Origin: Calocera cornea HHB12733
Lineage: Eukaryota > Basidiomycota > Dacrymycetes > Dacrymycetales > Dacrymycetaceae
DNA length: 64,000 bases
Direction: 5' to 3'
Assembly: GCA_001632435.1 (NCBI GenBank)
Contig: KV424038.1
Coordinates: forward strand, 2,388 to 66,387
Shown here: positions 34,653 through 44,324 of the stretch, in pieces
Position numbering within the stretch: position 1 is the first letter of the stretch
Layout of the letters: every line of letters begins with the position of its first letter
Translations under genes and position numbers: made by a program
Notes under the pieces: generated by a model
The model's input: only the letters and a program-made list of their open reading frames with translations
The model's database searches: none
What the model was told of the DNA's origin: nothing

Positions 34653-34921
34653 TCTAGAAACGAAATAGCGTGTACGTAGATCATATGGACCTACAGAACA
34701 ACGAGGAACTCAAAACGGATGTGCACTGAACTGTAGCCCGCTATGGACCGTAGCAATGCAACGCAGGACGCATCGCGATTTGTACCACCACAATCTCAAT
34801 ATATATTGGATATAAAATGCGAATAAATTGTGCCTCTACTCGTACACAACGGGGTGAATTTTTTCTGGGGATACCTTGGTGAAAGACGGTGGACGAGCTC
34901 TAGAGATGCTGCAGGTCCTGA

Positions 34922-37900
34922 TTACATGTTGCCCCCCATCCCTTCGTACCACTCCTTGCCGGACGTTACGGGGCTGATGTAGCCGGCGCGGATCGTCCAG
35001 TCGCCGAACCGCTCGCCCGGGTTGCGCTCCAGCGCATAGCGCTTGATCATAGGCTTGAGAATAGCCAAAATCTCCGGCTCAGACACGGTTTCTACATGCA
35101 GTGTCAGGGCTGATCATGCCGTCTTCGCTATAAAGACGCGCTCACCCCGGTAGATCTTGTTCAGCCGCTGGCCATAGAAGCCCCCGCCCAGAAGCATCAT
35201 GTACGACCCTGGGGCCTTGCCGACGAAGGCGACCTCGGCGGCGTACGGCCGGGCGCATCCGTTCGGGCAGCCCGTCATGCGCATCACAATCTCATCATTC
35301 CGCAGGCCGGCCTCCTCGCAGAACTTCTCCACCTTGTCGATCAGCACGGGGAGATACCGCTCCGACTCGGCCATGGCCAGCCCTGAGCAGATTGATCAGC
35401 ATTGCGGAACAAACCGAAGCGGTGTTGGGAAGCTTACCGCATGTGGGGAACGCGACGCAGGCGGAAGACGACAGACGCAGCCCAGTGTACTGGATGTTGT
35501 CCAGCTTGTACTTGGCTAGCAGCTTCTTCATCTCCGGCAGATCCTTCTCGTCCACCTCGGCGAGGATCAAGTGCTGGTTGGCGGTCAGGCGGAAAGTGCC
35601 CTTGTGCACCTTTGCAATATCCACCAATCCGGTCTTGTACGGCTTGCCAGGCTCGTCCTGCACACGCCCGTTCTCGACGAACATGGTAAAGTTCCACTTG
35701 CCGTCCATGCTCTGCTTCCAGCCCCACTGGTCGAGGTTGTTCTCGAATGAGTACGGCCGTGCAGGCTCGAGGTCATGTCCAAGCAGCTTCTCGACCTCCT
35801 TCTTGAACACGTCGAGTCCCATGCGGTCGATCGTGTACTTTAACCGGGCGTTCTTGCGATCCTGCCGGTTCCCGTTGTCCCGCTGGACCAGCATCACCTT
35901 CTCACAAAACAGATGCGCTTCCTCGGGCTTCACGAAGCCGATAACGTCGCCGAGGCGCGGGTACGTCTTCTTGTTCGAGTGGGTGACACCCATACCGCCG
36001 CCGATGCTGACATTGTACCCGGCGAGATGGCCCTTCTCGTCGGCGATGGCGATCAGCCCGACGTCGTTGCAGAAGACGTCGACGTCGTTGTTCGGCGGGA
36101 TAGCAATCGCAATCTTGAACTTGCGCGGGAGGTAGTACGGCCCGTAGAGCGGCTCCATGTCCTTGACGGCGTTACCGGCAACCTGCTTCTTGTCGAGCCA
36201 GATCTCGTGGTATGCAGACGTGCGGGGCATGAGGTGCTCGCTGATCTTCTTCGAGAGTGCGTACGTCTCGGCGTGCAGGGTGCTCAGTGCCGGCAGGGCA
36301 GAGCACAAAACGCCACGGTTGACATCCCCACACGCCGCGATGGTGTCGAGCAGCGCGCGGTTGATAGCCTGCACGGCGGGCTTGAGGTGCCGCTTGATAA
36401 CGCCGTGGAACTGGAACGTCTGCCTTGTCGTAAGCTTAAACGTGCCGTTCCCGTGCTCGTCCGCGATCTGGGAGATGGCCCGCCACTGCTCGGGCCTGCA
36501 CACGCCCCCGGGCATCCGCACGCGGATCATGAACGCGTAGGCGGGCTCGAGCCCGGCGTCCTTGCGCTCGTCGCGGATATCGCGGTCGTCCTGCTCGTAA
36601 ATGCCGTGGAACTTTGTGAGCTGCCCGTCGGAGGGCGCGAGCGCGCCGGTGGTCGTGTCCCGCAGGCCCTCGGCGATCGACCCCCGCAGGTAGTTGCTCG
36701 CAATCTTGATGTACTCGTTCGTGATCGGCTCGGGCTCAGCCTCGAGCACCTCTACGTCGCCGACGCCGAGCGCGCGCCACAGCAGCGGCTCCCACGCCCT
36801 GTACCCGGTCTCGGGTCCGTCCGCGTCCTGGTCGTCGCCGAGCCCGAGGTCGACGACGCGGGTCGCGCCGAGGGCCTCGAGCCGGCCGTCCAGGTCCTTC
36901 CCGGGCTTGTTGTAGTAGTGCGCGTCCTCGGCGCGCGGCCAGTAGTGGCTGTCGCCCATGCCGAACACGGCGTACCTGAGCTCGTCGAGCGGCTTCTTCT
37001 CCCCGCCCGCGCTCTGCGAGAGCACAGCGCTGAGCTGCTTGAACGTGTTCCGCCCGTTCTGGGGCGGCTCGCCCTGCCCCGCGGTAGACGTGACGAAGAG
37101 GGTGAAGCCGTCCTTCCGGACGTCGTCGGCCGCCCACTCGGCCCAGGAGAGCTCGTCCATCGCCCGGAAGCTCGCGGCGAGCCCGCGCGCCCTCGCGCGC
37201 CCCGCAAGCCGCTTGGCAACCTTCTCAGCGGCCCCGCCGTCCGAGGCGTACATGACGAGCACCCTGGGCCCTTCCAGGCCGCCCAGGAGCGCGTCATACG
37301 CCTCCTTCACCCGCTGCTGCCTGGCCCGGAGCAAGTCCTGGCCCAGCGAGCCCACGAGCGCAGCGGCGATCTGCGGCTGCTCGGCCGCCTCGAGCAGGCT
37401 GAGGTGGTTCTGGCGGTCCAGGAACTCGCGCAGGTCAGCCTTGACCGCCTCCGAGTCGAGCGCGAACGGCTCGCGCTTCGCCGGGTCCCAGCGGTAGAGC
37501 GGCCAGTAGCCCGCGTCCACAGCCCGCTTCGTCTCCTTCAGCACGTCCAGCGCGGGCGCGGCCTCGTCCTCCCCGTAGGGGAGGTAGGCGAGGACGACGG
37601 CCGGCCCGGGGTACGCGTCGGCCTCGACGAGCGCCTGGAGGACCTGCGCGTACGAGCTGTACACGGCGACAGAGGCGACGTAGACGTCCCCGCGGTTGAG
37701 CGCGTACAGGCCCGCGTCCTTCTTGCGCCGCTCTGGGTCGCCCGCGGCGCGAGACGAGTACGGGGCCGTGTCGAGCAGGAGGAGGTTGACGTTCGCGCCC
37801 GACGCGAGCAGGTGGTGCAGGCCCGAGCGGCCGAGGTCGTAGCTCCACGTGTCCGAGTTGATGATCCACCTGGACTTGCTGGCGAAGTGTTCTTGGAGGG

Positions 37901-39320
37901 CCAGCACCTCGTGCGCTGCGGGGTGCAGGCTCGCGCTCGGCAGGGCCTGCAGGGCGCCGACGATCTGCGCGCCGAGCGCGCCTGCTCCGGGCGACGCCTG
38001 CTCCTTCACCCACTGCGCAAGGAGGATGTGCAGGTCATCGGTGACGCCGGTGGTGTGCTCCTTGCCCTCCCGGAGCAGCGTCTTAACCGCGCGGACGAGC
38101 CTCTCGCGCAGCTCCAGCCGCGCCTGCGCCACGCCCAGCGCGTACTCCGGGCGGGCCGCCTCAGCGCCCTGGGAGGCGATGGTGGCCGGGTCGTTGACCA
38201 CCTCGAGCCGGTCGGGGAAGACGGTGTCGAGCAGCTGGAGGTAGGTGTGCTCGTGCTGCGGGACATGCGGCGCGCGCGGGGCCTCGGCGACCAGCGGCTC
38301 GCCGTACAGCTTGTTCGGCCCCGCCCCCGCCTCGGCGTCCCGGACGATCTGGGCGAGCACCTTCTGCCCGTCTTCGGGGGCGATGCGGCCGAGGGTGGCC
38401 GAGCTGAGCGTTGGACGGTGCGGGTGCGGGCGGGACTGGAGGGCGGCCACGAGCTCGAGGTAGAGCGCGCTCCAGCGCTTGGCCCTCTTCTGCGTCTGCT
38501 CGAGCACCACCACCCGCCGCACGCTCTCCGGGACAGCGGCGAGCAGCCGGTTAGCCGGCCAGGGCCGGACGAGCGCCAGGCTGAGCAGGGCCGCGCCCTC
38601 GCCTGCGGCGGTGGGGAGCGCGTCGACCAGCGGGGAGAGGGGCGCGCCGAGCGCGAGGAGGAGCGTGTGCGGCGCGGGGGCGCCGTGGTAGTAGTACGCG
38701 GGGAGGGCGTGGTGCACTAGGTTGAGGGTCTGGGCGGCCGCGAGCTGGTAGGCGGCAAAGAGGGCTTGGAGGGCCGGGTCGTCCGTGCTCTCTTTCCGAG
38801 TGCCGTTGCCGGTCGAGTGCCCGTTGACGGGGCGGACGTCGGCGGCGATGAAGGTGGCGATGCTGTGGGCGCTGAGCTCCTGCACACTGTCCTCCTCGAG
38901 GGGCGAGAGGTGCACGAGGTGGAGGACGGCCTTGCGCTCGGTGCGGGCGAGGCGGGCTGCGAGCAGCTGGTGGTCCTGCGCTTCCTGGGCTGTGGTGGAG
39001 TGGAGGGCGAAGGGGAGGGCGGTGGCGAGGGCGAGCGGGGCGGCGAGGTCTGATGCGGGCGGGAGGAGGAGGGTGAGGACGAGCGGGGTGTGGGCGTACG
39101 GCGGGAGGCGGGGGAGGAGGGAGAGTGCGGAGGAGGGCGACGGGCCGAGGAGGAGGAGGAGGGTGGTGAGCGTGGCTGGGGCCGGGGCGAGCGGCAGGTG
39201 GGGGAGCGGGTCGGCCGCGGCGGGGAGGAGGACGATTTGGGCGTCTGTGGCTGCGGGGAGGGCGGTGACGAGGAGGGTCGATGTGAGGCCGGCGATGCGG
39301 GTCACGGCTTGGGCGGCCAT
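34922..39320 (-). CDS. MET5: Sulfite reductase (NADPH), beta/hemoprotein subunit, Met5-type
   Basis: Three exons: 39320-35438, 35382-35146, 35091-34922; 1429 aa. The large fungal Met5 layout is present. The N-terminal half is a pyruvate-ferredoxin-oxidoreductase-like region (Ala/Leu-rich, about 1-650). A flavodoxin-like segment follows at about 690-830 ([32 protein letters not shown]). The siroheme/4Fe-4S sulfite reductase domains (about 870-1410) contain [19 protein letters not shown] and [14 protein letters not shown]. The cluster cysteines are CVAFPTC (C1288, C1294) and TGCPNGC (C1333, C1337). It reduces sulfite to sulfide in methionine and cysteine biosynthesis, with NADPH electrons delivered by the Met10 alpha subunit, which is not in this window. 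The two introns are near the 3' end; the second cysteine motif lies after intron 1. Confidence 0.95.
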
Positions 39321-39785
39321 TGTGGGCTCGAGGTGGGAAGGGGTGTGCTGCTGGGGTCACTGCTGTATGCGCTCGTCGCACTCAACTCACTGGACCGCTG
39401 CAGGCGTCGGGGAAGCACCGGATCCTAGCTCGCTCGCCCGACTCGCTCTAGCAAAGGTGTGGGCAACGCAGGAGGGAGAGCAGAGAGTGAGGGACAGTGC
39501 ACTGTAGCGTACCAGCAGCTCAGGCTGCAGTGAAAAGCTCACCTGCCTTACACTGGCAGCCATCCAGCTGGATTTCGCCATCGCCTTCAAGTTGCTCCCC
39601 GCCGGCCGGCCGACCCTGACGTGCTCCGCTTCCGCCCACCCAATCACACCCCATCAGCCGCGCGCCACCCACCGGGGCCAGGGATCTCTCGCCACCCGGC
39701 CAACGGTCCTCACGCTCCTCCCAGTGCACTGTACTGTTTGTCCCAGACTGCACACGCCCCGGCATCATCAGACGGCTGACCGCCC
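39321..39785. promoter_or_regulatory. Divergent promoter, sulfite reductase / Arp9
   Basis: 465 bp between start codons. CACGTG-type sites expected for Met4/Cbf1 sulfur control were not noticed; a genome-specific matrix would be needed. Confidence 0.5.
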
Positions 39786-41661
39786 ATGTCGTTCCGTGAC
39801 GCGTCCATCGTCGTCATCGAGACCACCCCGACCCACATCCGCGCAGGCAGGGGGCTCGCAGACCTCCTCGCCCTCCCCTCACTCGTGCGCACCCCGCTTC
39901 CCTCCCCCGACCACTCACACTCCCACTCACACTCACACCCTGCACACCCCCCCACAGGTCAGACCAGCATGCGTCGCACTCCGAAAAGACACTGGGACGA
40001 CCGCGCCCACACCCCATAGCGGCACACCCCGCCCGAACGGCCTCAACGGCCTCGCCCCGCACACAGACGACCCCATGCTCGACGGTCACAGCGACGCGGA
40101 CGGGGCGCCGCCCACCACGCGGCCCACCCCCGCCCCGCGCGTGCGCGAGTACCTCGTCGGCGCCCAGATCGACGAGGCCGAGGCCGCGGGGGACGAGCTC
40201 GAGTACTTCTGGCCCTTCGCCGCCGGCGACGTGGGCGACTGGGTGCAGGCCGAGGCGTTGTGGAAGCGGCTGCTCTTCACCGACTTTGGCGTGCGGAGGA
40301 AGGTGAACGAGTCGCCCGTGTGCCTCAGCTTCACCAGCGGCCTCAGCTACGACACGTACGAGCGGCTCGCCCAGCTCTTCTTCGAGCGCTTCAACGTCCC
40401 CGCCCTGTGCCTTGTCGAGCGGCCCCTCGCCCAGCTCTTCGCCGTCAACGCGACGACCGGCGTCGTCGTGGAGATCGGGCGCGAGGAGACGACGAGCACG
40501 CCCGTCCTCGACACCATCGTCCAGCACGCCGCCGTCTTCCGCACGCGCGTCGGCGCGAGGGACTGCGAGGTGTACCTCGCGCACCTGCTCTCCTCCTCCC
40601 AGAGCATCACCCAGACGCTGTCCCCGCCCGAGGCGCCGCTGTCGGCGGAAGCGCTCTGGGAGCAGCTGCTCAAGCTCGTGCAGCAGCTGGTGCGGGAGGG
40701 GCACGTGCGCGCCCCGGTCGAGGGCGAGGCTGCGGAGCGCGGCGAGGAGGAGGACGAGGGGCTCACGGACGTCGCCGCCGCCCTCGTCGCGGGCAAGGAG
40801 CGCGAGGTCGTCGAGGCTGCCAACCGGCGCAAGGCGACGGACAAGCGGATGCACGCCGCTGCGGACCGCGTGATGGAGGAGCGTGAGCGTGAGATCGCCG
40901 CGCTCGACCTGGTCACGCTGGACTTTGGCGGCAGGCAGGTCCGCCTCGGAAAGGAGCGGCACAGGTTCTGCGAGCCCCTGTTCGACCCATCCGTCCTGAC
41001 TGCTGTGGACGGGCTGCGCGAGAGGGGCGGCTGGACCGCCGCCGAGTGGGAGGATAAGGTCCTGGGCGTCCAGGAGGCCGTCCAGGAGGGGATGGCCAAG
41101 CTCGAGTGGGACAAGCGGCGCCCGCTCTGGGAGGGCGTGCTCGTCACGGGCGAGCTGAGCAACGTCAAGGGTGCGTCTCCCCCCTCCTCCTGGCCACGCG
41201 GGGCATCTCCCCCGCCCGCCCGTCACAGCACCCGCTAACCCCTCCTCCCCTCGGCAGGCATCGCCGCGTCCGTGCACGCGCGCCTGCAGCCCTACATGCA
41301 AACCGAGGAATACGACAGCGCGGTGCCCGGCGCGGCCTCGCGCGTGCTCAAGATCCCCGAGTACTTTGCAGAGTACCGCGACCGCGGGGAGGCCAATGCC
41401 GGCTTTCTCGGCGCCTGCATCGTCGCCAAGGTGCGTTCCCTCCCCTTCTTCCCGCCGTTCCCGTTCGCTTGGCCCTTGGCCCGGGCAGTCGCGCCTTGCC
41501 CTCGGCAATGGGCGTCGGGGATGCGCGGCCGGGACACGGTGCTGACGGTTGCTGCTCAGGTCGCATTCGCCGATCCCTCGGGGAAGAACTACGTCTCGAA
41601 AGTGGACTACAACGCCAAGGGCCCCGTCTCGGTGCTGTCGAATTCGCCGTCCTTGTTCTGA
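39786..41661 (+). CDS. Actin-related protein, Arp9-like (SWI/SNF and RSC)
   Basis: Four exons: 39786-39884, 39958-41170, 41258-41430, 41560-41661; 528 aa. The N-terminus (SFRDASIVVIETTPTHIRAGRGL) is a degenerate actin phosphate-1 strand in which the usual DNG is replaced by ETT, as in Arp9. Joining over the first intron gives RPACVALRKDTG. The actin fold continues with WKRLLFTDFGV, PVCLSFTSGLSYDTYERLAQLFFERFNVPALCLVERPLAQLFA (actin core) and VEIGREETTSTPVLD. A Glu/Ala-rich insertion (about 270-330) precedes the C-terminal part with WEGVLVTGELSNVKG. Arp9 pairs with Arp7 on the HSA helix of the remodeller ATPase and is thought not to hydrolyse ATP, which fits the missing catalytic motifs. The last intron (129 nt) is longer than usual here. 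Confidence 0.82.
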
Positions 41662-41995
41662 TAGCCGTGGAAAAGTTGCGCGGGGGGAGACAGCATGCAC
41701 CCAATACAGCATGCGCATATACCGGACGTAGGGCGCGTGTCCTCATGATGCGGCTTGCACGTCCTCCTATGCGCCTGCCCTGCCCGTCTCGTTGTACTTG
41801 TATGGACAACAACACCCGCGTGCAACGACCACGTCATCGCCTACCGTGGAGACGTGTTGTGCAGGCAGAGTGATACATGAGATGGGACGGGGACGGGGAC
41901 GGGGACGTCTGTAGTGCTACCATATTTCCTGTACTTCCTAGCTCTGTCCGTAATATGACTGACCGCGACCCATGAACCGCCCTCGCAGGCCCAGG
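41662..41995. other. Convergent spacer with GGGACG repeat
   Basis: 3' regions of Arp9 (plus) and BRAP2 (minus). A short repeat (four units of GGGACG, about 41884-41907) is the only structure noted. Confidence 0.6.
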
Positions 41996-44017
41996 CTACC
42001 GCTTCGGCGTCCTCTTCTTCTTCCCCGCCCCCGCACCGTTCTTAGCGGGCGTGCCCTCCTGCGCGTGCCCCTGGGGAGCCGAAGCAGCCGGAGGGAGCTC
42101 GACGGTCCCGCCCTGCACGTCCTCGCCAATCTGTCCACTCTCGATCTTCCCCCGCGCCTCAAGAAAGATCATGACGTCCCTGAGCTGGTCCTCGAGCTCG
42201 CTCATCCTGCCCGCCCACTCCTCCCGCTCACGCGCGTGCTGCTCCTCCCGCCCCTTGGCAGCAGCAAGGTTCTCCATCAGCCCGCGGCTGACGGCTTGCT
42301 CGGCGGCCAGCTCCCTCTGCACTGCCCGAGCGAGCTCAGCCGCAGTGTGCGCCTTGCGCTCGGCGCGCTCGCGCGCCGCCCGCTCACCCGCCAACAGCGC
42401 ATCGAGCCTCTCGAGCTCGAGCCGGTGCTCCTCGCCCCTCCGCTCCCGCTCGGCCCGCTCGCTCCCCTGCAGCACATCGACAAGCCGCCGCTCGACCTCG
42501 TCGATCCGCTCCTCGTACCACGTGCGCTGCGTCTCCAGCTGCGCGCTGAGCAGCAGCCCGTACTCGACGCCCATAGCCTCCATCTTCTCCGCCACCTGCG
42601 CGTCCTCCTGCCCCGGGCCCTTGCCCTTGCCCTCTCCCGCTCCCGCGCCTGCTCCGGGCGCGCCCTGGTCCCCCGCGCCAGCAGAGCCAGCCATGAGCCC
42701 AGAGGAGAGCTCGACGACCTTGCCGTCCGCGCGGTTCCGGATGAGGCGGTGCACGTACGTGTCGCCCGCATAGTCCCACACGCGCTGCGTCTCGAGCTCG
42801 AGGGCGAACGCGTGCTGGGTGCGCTGGTAGTGCTGCGCGGCGTGCGCCTGGGCGTACCGGCCACAGCCGAGGTTCCCGCAGATCAGGCAGATCCACAGCG
42901 AGGACGTGGCGGAGCACTGGGCGCAGTGGCCCCCGCCCTCTGCGCCGGGCGCGGGGAGCGCACCGCGCACTGAGGAGGCGAGGTCGGCCTCGCGCAGCGG
43001 GAGGGAGGAGGGCGCGGCGCTGGCGCGGCAGACGGGGCAGCGTGAGTCCGGCCAGCGCGAGAGGCAGAAGCAGTGGAAGGTGTGCGTGCAGGGGACGGTG
43101 ATGAGCCCCGTGAGCGCGCTGTCCATCCTGTCCAGGCAGACGGGGCACGTGGGCAGCTCGAGCCCCGTCAGCACCTGCCTCGGCGCGGGCGGGTGCGCCT
43201 CGGGCGGCTGGGCGGACGGGGTGGGCGTGATGAGCACGCTGTCGATCGCGACGAGCCTGCAGAGCTCTGGCGAGGCGTCCTGGAACGGGCGGCCATTGTG
43301 CAGCTGGGTGAACTCGGCCGCGGCGTGGGCGGCGTCGGGCGAGGGGCGGAACTTGAGCAGGACGAGGGAGCGGTCCGGGAAGGAGTCGCGCAGGACGCGG
43401 ATGTGCGCGAGGGCGTTCTGCGGCGGGGCGAGAAGCGGGGAGAGGAAGTCGAGCAGGTCCGAGGGGGTGAAGTAGGCCGGGAGGGCGAGGATGCCGAGCA
43501 GCGGGCCGTCCGTCGGGTCGTCGGCCGGGAGGGGCGGGGCGGTGGGGTGCCGGAAGAGGTGCAGCGTGCCCGAGGGGAGGGTCGTCGTTCCCGATTCGGG
43601 CGGGGAAGGGGACGTGGTGGTGGTGGTGGTGGTGGTGAGCGTGAACGTCTTCTCCCGGTCGGGCATCGGAGGAGGGCAGTCGAACCAGTCGACGTGGATG
43701 GGGCCGTGCCTCCAATCGGGGTGTGCTTGCGCGGTGCCTCCCTGAGCCGGAGCAGAAGCAGAGGTGGGCGCGGGGAGAGGGGGTGGTGGGCGCCGCCTGT
43801 GCCTGTGCTTCTGCTTCTGCTTGCTGTCGTGGACCTGCCAGCCGGGCTCGGGCTCGGGCTGGGTGACGGGCGCGTGGCGCGGGAGGGGGGCGAAGATGTC
43901 GCTTGGGATGTGGGCGGGTGTGCTGCTGGAGTGGGAGTGGGAGTGTGAGTGTGAGGCAGAGGCGGGGGTGTCAAGCTCTATCCAGACGGTGTAGCGTGCA
44001 GTCGAGGATGAGGACAT
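41996..44017 (-). CDS. BRAP2-type RING / ZnF-UBP ubiquitin ligase
   Basis: Intronless, 673 aa. Order of domains: disordered His/Pro-rich N-terminus (1-145; HSHSHSHS, KQKQKHRHRRR); BRAP2 RRM-like domain (about 150-255; GTLHLFRHP, LGILALPAYFTPSDLLDFL, FQDASPELCRLVAIDSV); RING (about 291-332; CPVCLDRMD, CTHTFHC, CPVC); ZnF-UBP (about 365-430; CAQC, WICLICGNLGCGRY, HAFALELETQRVWDYAGDTYVHR); coiled coil (about 475-640, with many RE, ER and EE pairs); and a Lys/Arg-rich C-terminus (KKKRTPKR). This is the exact architecture of BRAP2/IMP in animals and Etp1 in yeast, cytoplasmic RING E3 proteins tied to signalling and ethanol or stress response. Which pathway it serves here is inferred only. A single exon this long is unusual in the window. 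Confidence 0.93.
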   Translation of the reverse strand: MSSSSTARYTVWIELDTPASASHSHSHSHSSSTPAHIPSDIFAPLPRHAPVTQPEPEPGWQVHDSKQKQKHRHRRRPPPPLPAPTSASAPAQGGTAQAHPDWRHGPIHVDWFDCPPPMPDREKTFTLTTTTTTTTSPSPPESGTTTLPSGTLHLFRHPTAPPLPADDPTDGPLLGILALPAYFTPSDLLDFLSPLLAPPQNALAHIRVLRDSFPDRSLVLLKFRPSPDAAHAAAEFTQLHNGRPFQDASPELCRLVAIDSVLITPTPSAQPPEAHPPAPRQVLTGLELPTCPVCLDRMDSALTGLITVPCTHTFHCFCLSRWPDSRCPVCRASAAPSSLPLREADLASSVRGALPAPGAEGGGHCAQCSATSSLWICLICGNLGCGRYAQAHAAQHYQRTQHAFALELETQRVWDYAGDTYVHRLIRNRADGKVVELSSGLMAGSAGAGDQGAPGAGAGAGEGKGKGPGQEDAQVAEKMEAMGVEYGLLLSAQLETQRTWYEERIDEVERRLVDVLQGSERAERERRGEEHRLELERLDALLAGERAARERAERKAHTAAELARAVQRELAAEQAVSRGLMENLAAAKGREEQHAREREEWAGRMSELEDQLRDVMIFLEARGKIESGQIGEDVQGGTVELPPAASAPQGHAQEGTPAKNGAGAGKKKRTPKR

Positions 44018-44324
44018 TGGGGGGGGTGCACAACCTGCAAACCGGCAGAGGAGTCGGCGCTTCCACGCTCAGTCACCGCCCTGTGCTTACATAAGCGGTG
44101 GTCAGCGGCGGGCGTGACTTCCTTTGGGGAGCTGCTCAGGGACTTGCAGTTCGGGCCCGAGGCGAATTGGGAGTGGAATCTCTCGCCCGCTGCCAAGTCG
44201 ACATTCGAATACAGTGCACCTGCGCACCCGCAACGCGAACCACTCGCGGCCGCCTCCTGCCCACTGGGCATCCACCTCTCTCCCTCTCCCTCTCCCCACC
44301 CCACCCCACCCCACCCACACCCCC
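44018..44324. promoter_or_regulatory. Divergent promoter, BRAP2 / lanosterol synthase
   Basis: 307 bp between start codons, with a long CTCCC/CCACCC-rich leader directly before the lanosterol synthase ATG. No sterol-response element is claimed. Confidence 0.5.

Noticed and set aside
35913..38720. 935-codon open frame on the plus strand
   Set aside because: It is exactly antisense to the sulfite reductase gene, Val/Arg/Glu-rich and without family motifs: a by-product of G/C-saturated codons.
39814..41718. 634-codon open frame on the minus strand
   Set aside because: Antisense to Arp9 and covering its introns; same GC artefact.
42384..43715. 443-codon frame overlapping BRAP2 in another frame
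   Set aside because: Arg/Ala/Pro-rich shadow of the BRAP2 coding sequence, which has all expected zinc-finger motifs in its own frame.
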